Assembly: GCA_002428405.1 (NCBI GenBank)
Contig: DIWD01000040.1
Coordinates: 30,017-73,175, forward strand
Direction of reading: 5' to 3'
DNA: 43,159 nt
Source: a bacterium UBA6115
Lineage (GTDB): Bacteria; Bacillota_A; Clostridia; Christensenellales; Aristaeellaceae
Below are positions 33,152 through 41,066 of the stretch, one piece after another. Position numbers and translations under genes: made by a program. A model generated the notes under the pieces. It had not been told where the DNA came from. It saw only the letters and a list, made by a program, of their open reading frames with translations, and did not search any database. Position 1 is the stretch's first letter, and each line of letters opens with the position of its first letter.

Positions 33152-34794
33152 ACATCACCATTGGCGGACAGACCATGGCTTTTCAGGCTCCGCAGAAGCT
33201 AAAGAATATTGTTGAGGCAATGATTCCGGAACAAGCCGGCAAGGTTCTCGGATGTTTTTCAAACAGGTCCGTGCTTGAGCTTGGGTCGGACATTTATGAG
33301 TCTGGAGAACTCTTCCCCATCACTTATTCCAATGAGGAAGGCAGGCGGATTTATGAGCGTTCCCTGCGTTTTGTGCTGCTCATTGCCGCGCGAAGGTTAT
33401 TCCCCGACTATCATGTGCGCATCGAGCATTCGATTGGACAGGGGCTCTATATTGAGTTGGAGGGAATGAGACTTAGCCCAGGTGACGTCGAGTCTCTTGA
33501 AATGATGATGCGCGACATCGTTGCTGATAACCTTCCGTTTACACGCAGCCGCTGGAGCAAGGAAGAAGCGATCGAATATTTCCATGACGAGGGCGATGAA
33601 GACAAAGCCAGGCTGCTCATGTACCGTCCTTACGCCTTCTTTGACATCTACTCCTGCGGAGGCATGTCGGAGTATTTCTACGGCGCCATGCTGCCTGCCA
33701 CCGGTATGCTGAATGCCTTCGCTCTCAGGGCATACGCGCCAGGCCTGGTGCTGTTGCTTCCGGACCGCAGCCAGCCTGATAGAGTGTCTGAATTTGTCAG
33801 CCTTCCCAAGCACATGGCAGTGCTCTCCCAGTCCAATTATTGGTGCAAAGTGCTGAAGTGTTCCACCGCGGCAGATTTAAATGAACTGATCTCCCAGAAT
33901 AAACTACGGGACTTTATCCGGGTAAACGAGGCTTTTCACAGCAAGTCACTCTCAGAAATTGCCGATGACATCACCAACCGCGGCGCGCGCGCCATTTTTA
34001 TCTCCGGCCCTTCATCAAGCGGCAAGACCACCTTTGCCAACCGCCTGAGCATCCACCTGAGGGTCAATGGCCTCAACCCCCTTCTCATATCAATGGATGA
34101 TTTCTACCTCGACCGTGATGCGCTGCCGCTGGAAGAAGACGGACAGCCGGATCTGGAGTCCCTCAGCGCATTGGACGTCCCCCTGATGCAATCCTGCCTT
34201 GCCAGCCTTCTGGCTGGACAGGAAACCATGCTGCCACGCTTTGATTTTATTACAAAGAAAAGGGCCGCAGAGGGTACTTTCATTCGCATCGGGATGGACA
34301 CACCATTGATTATTGAGGGCATCCATGCCTTGAATCCAATACTGCATGAACCCTTTGATAAAAGCCTGATGTGCTGCATCTATATCAGCCAGCTGACCAC
34401 CCTGAACCTTGACCGGCATAACCGAATCCGCACTACGGACGCCAGGCTTTTGCGGCGCATTGTGCGGGATCATCAGTTCCGCGCAACCCCGCCTGAGAAA
34501 ACGCTTGCGATGTGGGATAAAGTCCGCAAGGGCGAGGAGAAATGGATTTTCCCATATCAGGAACGGGCTGACATCGTTTTTAACTCCGCGCTGCATTATG
34601 AATTGCCGATCCTCAAAACCATCGCTTATGACATGCTTAAAAAAGTTTCTCATGCTGACCCGCACTATATAAAATGCAGCCGGATCCTCAAGATACTGAA
34701 TTATCTGCTGCCAGTGCCTGAAGAAGTATTCAATGAAATACCGCCGCTGAGCATCCTGCGTGAGTTTATCGGCGGGAATACTCTGTATTTGTAG
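33148..34794 (+). CDS. ThrRS-like domain fused to uridine-kinase-like nucleoside kinase
   Basis: A 548-residue two-part protein. The N-terminal half (about 1-270) resembles the TGS/second additional domain region of threonyl-tRNA synthetase and carries HSIGQGLYIE, but I see no aminoacylation core. The C-terminal half (about 275-490) is a P-loop kinase of the uridine kinase/phosphoribulokinase type: ISGPSSSGKTTFANRL (Walker A), ISMDDFYLDR (substrate site) and LIIEGIHALNP. The start is GTG at 33148 after AAGGAGG with seven bases of spacing, overlapping the previous stop (GTGA). This fusion is known in Clostridia and Thermotogae as a putative nucleoside kinase; its substrate is not certain. Confidence 0.85.
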   Translation: MNITIGGQTMAFQAPQKLKNIVEAMIPEQAGKVLGCFSNRSVLELGSDIYESGELFPITYSNEEGRRIYERSLRFVLLIAARRLFPDYHVRIEHSIGQGLYIELEGMRLSPGDVESLEMMMRDIVADNLPFTRSRWSKEEAIEYFHDEGDEDKARLLMYRPYAFFDIYSCGGMSEYFYGAMLPATGMLNAFALRAYAPGLVLLLPDRSQPDRVSEFVSLPKHMAVLSQSNYWCKVLKCSTAADLNELISQNKLRDFIRVNEAFHSKSLSEIADDITNRGARAIFISGPSSSGKTTFANRLSIHLRVNGLNPLLISMDDFYLDRDALPLEEDGQPDLESLSALDVPLMQSCLASLLAGQETMLPRFDFITKKRAAEGTFIRIGMDTPLIIEGIHALNPILHEPFDKSLMCCIYISQLTTLNLDRHNRIRTTDARLLRRIVRDHQFRATPPEKTLAMWDKVRKGEEKWIFPYQERADIVFNSALHYELPILKTIAYDMLKKVSHADPHYIKCSRILKILNYLLPVPEEVFNEIPPLSILREFIGGNTLYL

Positions 34795-34807
34795 CTTTTT
34801 AAGCGAA

Positions 34808-34834
34808 AAAACGCGGAGACTGACTCCGCGTTTT
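34808..34834. terminator. Bidirectional terminator between kinase gene and mgtC-like gene
   Basis: An 11-bp perfect stem, AAAACGCGGAG (34808-34818) with CTCCGCGTTTT (34824-34834), and an ACTGA loop. A-tracts before and T-tracts after make it work on both strands between convergent genes. Confidence 0.88.
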
Positions 34835-34853
34835 GATTGGGTATTGACCCAAA

Positions 34854-35573
34854 TTATACGTTCCTGGTTCGTACTGTCTGAATGTCGACATTCTCGGACA
34901 ACTGGCTGACCATGTCGGAGAAATGAAGGTTGGAGGGCAGGTGAAGTGTGTAGAGGTTCGTATAGATGTTTTGCTCTGGTTTTTCCGCCTCTGGGATGTG
35001 CTCGATATGGAAGTCGATGTCCAGCACCTTAATGTTGTTTTTTTGCAGGTATTCATTGATATATGGCAGGGCGGCCGGCCGGTTGGTGAAGCGGATCTCC
35101 ACACGCTTGACAGTGTTCACGCGGATAACGCGCTGCAATACAATCAGCACCACCATAATGAATCCGCAGATGATCAGTGCAAGCCAGTAATAGCCAAAAC
35201 CGATAAGCAGCCCCAGACAGGCGACATTCCATAAGCTGGCGGCGGTGGTTAGGCCGGAAATCCTTTTCTGTGAGATAAAAATGGTGCCAGCGCCTAAAAA
35301 GCCAATACCGGAGATGACCTGGGCGGAGATGCGGCCTATGGTGATGGTTATCGCCCCTTCACCGGTCATATTGAGCATTCTGCTTATTAGCAGGCATTCC
35401 AGCACGGCCGCAAGCGCCGCGCCCAGGCAGACCAGGCTGTGCGTGCGCATCCCGGCAGGACGGTTCTTATATTCCCGTTCAATCCCGATGACACAGCCAA
35501 CCGTAACGGCGGCTATCAGGCGGATCAGCGCCTCATACCAAGTGAAATCATTCGCTTGAATCAATACTTCCAC
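34854..35573 (-). CDS. MgtC/SapB-family membrane protein
   Basis: A 239-residue protein: an N-terminal MgtC membrane domain (about 1-150, four or five helices) with GCVIGIEREYKNRPAGMRTHSL-type signature (shown here in part) and GFLGAGTIF, and a cytosolic C-terminal ACT-like domain (about 155-239). In pathogens MgtC inhibits the F-ATPase and helps survival in low magnesium; the role of the many environmental homologues is open. The start is GTG at 35573 after a G-rich site. It is convergent with the kinase gene and diverges from the ATP-grasp pair. Confidence 0.88.
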   Translation of the reverse strand: MEVLIQANDFTWYEALIRLIAAVTVGCVIGIEREYKNRPAGMRTHSLVCLGAALAAVLECLLISRMLNMTGEGAITITIGRISAQVISGIGFLGAGTIFISQKRISGLTTAASLWNVACLGLLIGFGYYWLALIICGFIMVVLIVLQRVIRVNTVKRVEIRFTNRPAALPYINEYLQKNNIKVLDIDFHIEHIPEAEKPEQNIYTNLYTLHLPSNLHFSDMVSQLSENVDIQTVRTRNV

Positions 35574-35763
35574 CGCGAACCCCCCTATTCATGATGGATG
35601 CATGTTAACACACAATGCAAACAAATGCGATGGCTTTTTATCTGTATTCCATTTATTCCCATTCCCGGGCTTTGTTTGAAACCGCCGGCTATTTATTAAA
35701 AATCACTCCGAGCAGGATGTTCATACATAAAACATCATGGTAGAATCAAAATCAGGAGGATTT

Positions 35764-36624
35764 ATGATAGAGCAAGCCTGGCTGGTGGTGAACGCTTTTT
35801 TACGCGGCGGTTCTTTCCTGAAAACGGAAAATGAGCTGCTTGCGGCAGCACAGCGCGCCGGAATCAGGTTGCGGGTGATGACTAATGATGCTTTTATTTC
35901 TGCGGACTGCCTGGACAGAAGACCTGCCGCCGCGCTGTTTTTTGATAAAGATATCCGCCTGGCGCAGCGAATGGAGACAGCCGGCATGCGTCTGTACAAT
36001 CCTGCCCGCGCAATTGCGATATGCGATGATAAAACCGCGACCGCGCTTGCGATTGAGGAGGCAGGGCTGCCGCAGCCCGAGACCATCCTATGCCCGAAGA
36101 GCTTTCCTGGGGTCGGGTTTTCGGACGCCAGCTTCCTTGACAAGGTGATTGACAGGCTGGGCTTTCCCATGGTGGTCAAGGAGGGGCATGGATCGTATGG
36201 AAATCAGGTCTATCTATCCAGGAACAAAGACGATCTCTTCCGTTTGCTCCAGGGTATAGAGCATAAACCTCTCCTGTTTCAGCGCTTTATCAGTGAATCC
36301 GCCGGGCATGATCTCAGGGTTTATGTTGCAGGCGGCATGGCTGTTGCAGCGATCCGCCGGGAGAACAGGCAAGGTGATTTCCGGGCCAACATTGAGCATG
36401 GCGGTACAGCCAGCGCCTATATCCCAACGCGGGAGGAAGAATCACTGGCTATATCGGCTTGTTCCGCCTGCGGCGCTGATTTCGCGGGTATTGACCTACT
36501 GGTGTCCGATGGCGGCCCCCTTGTCTGCGAAGTCAACTCCAATGCGCATTTCACGGGATTGGCCGCCGCCACCGGCGTCAACCCGGCTGATGATATCATC
36601 AGGCTGCTGAGAAAAAGCCTATGA
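35764..36624 (+). CDS. RimK-like ATP-grasp ligase, first of a tandem pair
   Basis: A 286-residue ATP-grasp enzyme of the RimK/LysX type, which joins a carboxylate to an amine through an acyl phosphate. The pre-ATP-grasp region (about 1-85) includes NPARAIAICDDKTATA. The ATP-binding part has FPMVVKEGHGSYGNQVYL, LLFQRFISES and DLRVYVAGG, and the metal-binding end is GIDLLVSDGG...CEVNSNAHF. AGGAGG lies before the ATG at 35764. Its stop overlaps the second ligase by four bases. No carrier protein (LysW-like) or transporter is adjacent, so the substrate is unknown. Amino acid ligation to a peptide, cofactor or cell-wall unit is the general expectation. Confidence 0.85.
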   Translation: MIEQAWLVVNAFLRGGSFLKTENELLAAAQRAGIRLRVMTNDAFISADCLDRRPAAALFFDKDIRLAQRMETAGMRLYNPARAIAICDDKTATALAIEEAGLPQPETILCPKSFPGVGFSDASFLDKVIDRLGFPMVVKEGHGSYGNQVYLSRNKDDLFRLLQGIEHKPLLFQRFISESAGHDLRVYVAGGMAVAAIRRENRQGDFRANIEHGGTASAYIPTREEESLAISACSACGADFAGIDLLVSDGGPLVCEVNSNAHFTGLAAATGVNPADDIIRLLRKSL

Positions 36625-37457
36625 GAAACATCTGGCTGGTGTATGAGCGGAACAATATCGCGCGCAATCAGTTTTTCATCGACCGGTGGTACGACGCGGC
36701 CAGGGTGAGAGGCGTCGGAATCAAACTGATAGCAGAGGATGAAATAGTCTGCGGCATCAAGGAAAACAAGCCTTCCATCCTTCATCAGGATGGTTTGGTT
36801 CTTCCGGACGCGGCCGTGATGCGGCTGAATATGCCGATACTGACAGCGCACATGGAAAAAATGGGCATCCCCTGTTTCAACAATGAAAAAGTCGCACGGA
36901 TCTGCAACGACAAGCGTCTGACCCACCAGGCGGTATCCGGTATCGCGCCAATGATGGACACTGCATTCCTGCACGGGCATGAAGAAAAGCCGCCTTTCCC
37001 CTACCCCTTCATCGTCAAAGGGGCACATGGTTGCGGCGGCCGCCAGGTTTTTCTGGTACAGGACCAGGAATCATTCCGTCTTGCGCTTGAAACCATACAG
37101 CCCGACAATGCGCTGGCCCAGCCAGTGTGCGATACGCCGGGCAAGGATGTCCGCGTCTATGTGTTGGGAAACCGAATCATAAAAGTCATGATGCGCTTTT
37201 CTTTAAGCGATTTCCGCAGCAATATCAACCAGGGCGGCAGCTCGGTACCGTATGAGTTGGCAGCAGATGATTTGAAAATGGTGTATAAAATCATGTCGCT
37301 GTTTGATTTCGGCCTGGTGGGCATTGACTTTATCTTCCATCAGGGCAGGCTTCTTTTCAATGAGATTGAGGACGCGGTCGGGACACGGATGCTGTACGCA
37401 AACAGCATTGACATCGTCAGCGATTACCTTGACCTCATCCTTGTCCGCCTGGGCTGA
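36621..37457 (+). CDS. RimK-like ATP-grasp ligase, second of a tandem pair
   Basis: A 278-residue ATP-grasp protein, clearly related to but diverged from the gene just upstream. It has FNNEKVARICNDKRLT before the ATP-grasp fold, then YPFIVKGAHGCGGRQVFLV, DVRVYVLGNRIIKVMMR and GIDFIFHQGRLLFNEIEDAVG at the metal-binding end. Here the usual final Asn-rich ExN motif reads NEIED rather than EVNSN as in its partner, a change near the active site. The ATGA overlap implies co-translation and perhaps a heterodimer or two successive ligations. Substrate unknown. Confidence 0.83.
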   Translation: MRNIWLVYERNNIARNQFFIDRWYDAARVRGVGIKLIAEDEIVCGIKENKPSILHQDGLVLPDAAVMRLNMPILTAHMEKMGIPCFNNEKVARICNDKRLTHQAVSGIAPMMDTAFLHGHEEKPPFPYPFIVKGAHGCGGRQVFLVQDQESFRLALETIQPDNALAQPVCDTPGKDVRVYVLGNRIIKVMMRFSLSDFRSNINQGGSSVPYELAADDLKMVYKIMSLFDFGLVGIDFIFHQGRLLFNEIEDAVGTRMLYANSIDIVSDYLDLILVRLG

Positions 37458-37491
37458 AAGCAAGGAAGATCACAGATGGTATCCCATTAAC

Positions 37492-37520
37492 TTGATAACA
37501 GGGGCTTCATGGTTTATACT
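37492..37520 (+). promoter_or_regulatory. Promoter of the smr-cotH-like pair
   Basis: TTGATA (37492-37497), exactly 17 bases, TATACT (37515-37520). It is one of the best promoter matches in the window, 29 bases before the Smr start codon, and suggests these genes are transcribed separately from the ATP-grasp pair. Confidence 0.72.
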
Positions 37521-37548
37521 GTTGCCGTTTTCATGTGAGGTAGAGCAA

Positions 37549-37779
37549 ATGGAAATCGACCTTCACGGAATGAATCTGTACCAGGCACGCATTGCTCTTG
37601 CCGGCGCGTTCAAGAGAGCAACAAGCGCTGACTACCGCCTGCGTGTTATCCACGGTCACAGTCAGGGCAGCGCGATCAAGGAAATGGTCCGGAATGAATT
37701 TAGCCATCATCCGAGTGTTTTGCGCCTTGAAAACAGCCTGAATCCGGGAGAAACCATATTTGTCCTGAGAGAGTTTTAA
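37549..37779 (+). CDS. Small stand-alone Smr-domain protein
   Basis: A 76-residue protein consisting of a single Smr domain. The MEIDLHGMNLYQA start holds the conserved LDLHG-type motif and VIHGHSQGSAIKEMV the HGxGxG-type loop, here HGHSQG. Smr domains nick branched DNA in MutS2 or cleave RNA in other proteins; short single-domain versions are widespread in Clostridia with unclear roles. GAGG lies eight bases before the ATG. It has its own promoter and is followed after 14 bases by the large CotH-like gene. Too short to be a MutS2 remnant with any other part visible. Confidence 0.82.
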   Translation: MEIDLHGMNLYQARIALAGAFKRATSADYRLRVIHGHSQGSAIKEMVRNEFSHHPSVLRLENSLNPGETIFVLREF

Positions 37780-37793
37780 ATAAAGGAGTAATG

Positions 37794-40700
37794 ATGCCCA
37801 ACAAGTCAAACAGGCCGAGGATCCAAAGGGCTCGGCGCAGTGAGCCTCGTTTTGGCCTGCTGCTGTTCAGCCTGTCGCTCATCGTCCTGCTGCTGATTCT
37901 GGCTCCTCTTGAACCAACCAATAAAGCACTGAACCTTAGTCCCGACGGAACACTGACCAGTGTGCACGAGGGGCTGCGCATCAGCGAAATCATGGCGGAC
38001 AACACCTCCGCGCTGCCGGATGAGTATGGAAACTTCCCTGACTGGGTGGAACTGGTCAATACCACGCAACAGCCCATCAGCCTGGAAGGGCTTTCCCTGT
38101 CCAACCGTCCTGACAGAGCCCGGTTCATCTTCCCGGCCGTGAGCCTTGCACCCGGTGAGCGTGTCGTTGTTTTTTGTGACAACTCCAACCAGAATGACCC
38201 GGCCAAACCCTTTCACGCCAAGTTCAAGCTCTCCAGCATCACATGCAATGTTTACCTTTTTGACACAACGGGGTATGTCCTGGACAAGGTTGAGAATGTC
38301 CCCACCTTAAACGCCAATGAGACCTGGGCGCTGCAGGAGGACGGCAGCTATCTGAAAAGCGATCTGTTTACCCCTGCCTATCCCAATGACCCGGCAGGTT
38401 TTCAGGCCTACATGGACAGTTACATCGTTACATCCGGAAAACTGGTCATCAATGAAATCTGCCCAGCGCCGCGTTCCGGGCTGCGGGATGAGGACGATGA
38501 ACTGAGTGATTGGATCGAGCTGAAAAACAACAGCGACGAAATCATCGACCTGAGTCAGTTTGCGTTGTCTGACAACGAACAGCGTCCGGTCAAGTGGGTC
38601 TTTCCGGAAGGTTCCTATATCGCGCCGCATGGTTACTACCTTGTTTTTGCCTCGGGGAAAAACCGAAACAATCCAGGGGGTTATCCCCATGCTGATTTTT
38701 CTCTCTCAGGTGAAGGAGAAACAATCACCCTGTCAACCCGCCAGGGACAGCTGCTGGACCGCATCAGCTATGAAAGCATGCCGGTCGATCACAGTTACGG
38801 ACGGGATGAAAGCATCGGCGGATGGGGAATGTTCACCATTGCAACGCCGGGCGCTCCAAACAACGCAGCCGGTTTCAAGATGGCTGAAAACTACCTTCGC
38901 GCTTCCAACCCCACCGGCGTTTACATCAGTGAGGTCATGAGCAGCAATGACACCGTGGTTGCCGCCGCCGGTTACCCGGTGAGCGATTGGGTGGAAATAC
39001 ATAATGCCAGCAACGAGATCAGGGACATCAGCCGCTGGGGCCTGTCTGACAGTGTCTCCTGGCCCAGGAAATGGCAGTTTCCTCAGGGAACCAGCATCTG
39101 GCCCGGAGAATATAAAATCATCCTTCTCGACAAGAGTGCAACGCCCGGTTCAGATGCCTCCGCGCTTCGCGCCAGCTACGCTGTCACGCGGGCTGGCGGG
39201 GAGGTCATGACGCTGGCAACCCCGGAAGGCAGGGTGCTGGACAGGATTGTTACCCCAGAAATCCCGACTGACATTTCCTACGGCCGCACCGCTGGGGTGG
39301 ATGGTTTTTTTTATTATGAAGCGCCGACACCCGGTTCAGCCAATGGCGCCGGTTTCTCCGGATTTGCACCTCAGCCTTCCTTTTCCATCAATGGCGGCCT
39401 GTACCGGGAGAATATCATCGTCAGCATCCAGATCCCTGAAGGCAGCGAGGTCCGCTTTACACTTGACGGATCAATCCCCACCATATCAAACGGAACAGTC
39501 TATGCCGCGCCCATTGAGATAAAGGATACCACAGTCCTGCGTGCGCGTTCCTTTATCGGCGGCCTGCAGCCCTCCCAAGCCATCACAGCAACATATGTAC
39601 TGAAAACCTATTTCTCACTGCCCGTGGTCTGCCTCACGGCTGACCCCTCTGAGCTGTGGGATGGAAAGACAGGGATGCTGGCAGCCGGGGATGGGATCAA
39701 TCTGCTCCAATATGAAAAAATACCTTTTAGCAATCCTTCTCCCACATACAGACTTCACGGCAAGGAACAACGCCCCGGTTACGCAGAGATGTTCAATAGT
39801 GATACAGGCGAAGCGGTTTTCAGCCAGGGGGTCACCTTTGGATTGATTGGGCAATACTCCCTTGACATCCCCCAGAAATCCTTCAAGGTGACCGCGAGGG
39901 CAAAATTCGGAACTAAGTATTTTTCCGCCGCCTTGTTTGAGGATCGCTCTTTTGAACAGTACAAATCCTTCGTTCTGCGCGTCAGCGGAAACGATGCGGT
40001 TTGGACCAGAATGGTAGACGGCGTGCAGTCCCGCCTGGTCGACCAGCTGAATACCAGCGTGATTCATCAGGCCTGGAAACCTGTCATTGTCTACCTCAAC
40101 GGGCAATATTGGGGCCACTACAACATGCGTGAGCGCGTCAGCAGGCACTTTGTCGCCCAGCACGAGGGCATTCCGATGGAAGAGGCTGACAGCATGACCA
40201 TCCTTGAGGCAAACAGCAAAGCCTTCTGGGGCAGCAACGCGGAATACAAGGAACTGCTCGCCAAGGCAAAGACGCTCTCCCCCGGGAACAGTGCCGCTGA
40301 TTTGCAGTACCTCACTGACAGGATCGATATAGACAATTATTTCGACTATATGATTCTCGAAGCATTCTTCGCCAACACTGACACCGGCAATATTCGTTAC
40401 TACAAACTGCCCGGCGGTAAATGGAAATGGATTCTGTTTGACCTGGATTACGGCTTGTTCAATTCCAGCGCTAACGGTATTCGGAATATCCTGGACCCCA
40501 GGGGTACCGGCGTCAACCGGGCGATTGACAACACGCTCATCCGGAAACTGTTGGAAAACAATGAAATGAAGGACAAGTTTCTCCGCAGGTTCGGGGAAAT
40601 CTTCCGCCAACTGACGACGGAGGTAATGCTGAAGCAAATCGAGGAATGCTACAACCTCCTTCAACCGGAAATGATGATGCATTTCGAGCGCTGGGCGTCA

Positions 40701-40910
40701 TTCAACCTCAAGAGCATTTCCTCTGAGCAGCCTCAAACAGTCGATGGCTGCATGCGTTACTGGAACCAGCGCGTTGACCGGCTGAAAAACGTCGTAAAGA
40801 AGCGGCCAACCCTGTGTTGGGATCAGGTCAAGGAATGGTTCAGTCTGAGTGATGCACAGATGCAGGGCTACTTTGGCCCCCGTCCAGTGATGCCGGCTGA
40901 CGCAATATAG
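37794..40910 (+). CDS. Membrane-anchored protein with three lamin-tail domains and a CotH kinase domain
   Basis: A 1038-residue surface protein. A basic N-terminus and one transmembrane segment (about 20-38) anchor it. Three lamin-tail domains follow, each opening with a similar strand: LRISEIMADN (about 60), LVINEICPAP (about 218) and VYISEVMSSND (about 376), each with a DW(V/I)E motif. Next is a chitobiase-C-terminal-like strand region (about 520-605, FTLDGSIPT). The CotH kinase domain follows (about 608-960) with QYWGHYNMRERVS and the acidic WILFDLDYGLF near residue 881. CotH kinases phosphorylate proteins outside or at the surface of the cell. The second ATG (37794) is preferred, five bases after AAGGAG. 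The partner or target is unknown. Confidence 0.88.
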   Translation: MPNKSNRPRIQRARRSEPRFGLLLFSLSLIVLLLILAPLEPTNKALNLSPDGTLTSVHEGLRISEIMADNTSALPDEYGNFPDWVELVNTTQQPISLEGLSLSNRPDRARFIFPAVSLAPGERVVVFCDNSNQNDPAKPFHAKFKLSSITCNVYLFDTTGYVLDKVENVPTLNANETWALQEDGSYLKSDLFTPAYPNDPAGFQAYMDSYIVTSGKLVINEICPAPRSGLRDEDDELSDWIELKNNSDEIIDLSQFALSDNEQRPVKWVFPEGSYIAPHGYYLVFASGKNRNNPGGYPHADFSLSGEGETITLSTRQGQLLDRISYESMPVDHSYGRDESIGGWGMFTIATPGAPNNAAGFKMAENYLRASNPTGVYISEVMSSNDTVVAAAGYPVSDWVEIHNASNEIRDISRWGLSDSVSWPRKWQFPQGTSIWPGEYKIILLDKSATPGSDASALRASYAVTRAGGEVMTLATPEGRVLDRIVTPEIPTDISYGRTAGVDGFFYYEAPTPGSANGAGFSGFAPQPSFSINGGLYRENIIVSIQIPEGSEVRFTLDGSIPTISNGTVYAAPIEIKDTTVLRARSFIGGLQPSQAITATYVLKTYFSLPVVCLTADPSELWDGKTGMLAAGDGINLLQYEKIPFSNPSPTYRLHGKEQRPGYAEMFNSDTGEAVFSQGVTFGLIGQYSLDIPQKSFKVTARAKFGTKYFSAALFEDRSFEQYKSFVLRVSGNDAVWTRMVDGVQSRLVDQLNTSVIHQAWKPVIVYLNGQYWGHYNMRERVSRHFVAQHEGIPMEEADSMTILEANSKAFWGSNAEYKELLAKAKTLSPGNSAADLQYLTDRIDIDNYFDYMILEAFFANTDTGNIRYYKLPGGKWKWILFDLDYGLFNSSANGIRNILDPRGTGVNRAIDNTLIRKLLENNEMKDKFLRRFGEIFRQLTTEVMLKQIEECYNLLQPEMMMHFERWASFNLKSISSEQPQTVDGCMRYWNQRVDRLKNVVKKRPTLCWDQVKEWFSLSDAQMQGYFGPRPVMPADAI

Positions 40911-41001
40911 AAAGCAGTACCTTTCCCAGGGTAATGGCAAGAATGGAATTCGCTAAAGACATCGGAGAATTGATCCGTTCGCCTCACATATGGTGTTATG
41001 C

Positions 41002-41030
41002 TTGCGCCTCAGCCGCAAGTATGTTATAAA
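41002..41030 (+). promoter_or_regulatory. Promoter of the M28 peptidase gene
   Basis: TTGCGC (41002-41007), 17-base spacer, TATAAA (41025-41030), about 37 bases before the start codon. Confidence 0.68.
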
Positions 41031-41055
41031 TCGACAGAAACAGGAAATCTGTCGA
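41031..41055 (+). promoter_or_regulatory. Palindrome at the M28 gene start point, possible operator
   Basis: TCGACAGA (41031-41038) and TCTGTCGA (41048-41055) are perfect inverted repeats separated by nine bases, directly after the -10 box and covering the expected transcription start. It could be a repressor site or a 5' mRNA hairpin. Confidence 0.5.
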
Positions 41056-41066
41056 TGGAGGGTCAT

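Noticed and set aside
35574..35763. Search for a strong promoter before the ATP-grasp pair
   Set aside because: A TAGAAT box near 35741 has no convincing -35, and its start point would fall beside the ribosome site. I could not support a confident call, and nothing else was recognised in this gap.
37549..37779. Smr gene as a truncated MutS2
   Set aside because: It has its own promoter, ribosome site and complete domain, and no other MutS2 sequence lies upstream.
39615..40682. 355-codon minus-strand open frame opposite the CotH domain
   Set aside because: It is the mirror of a strongly motif-bearing gene and has no ribosome site or known motif.
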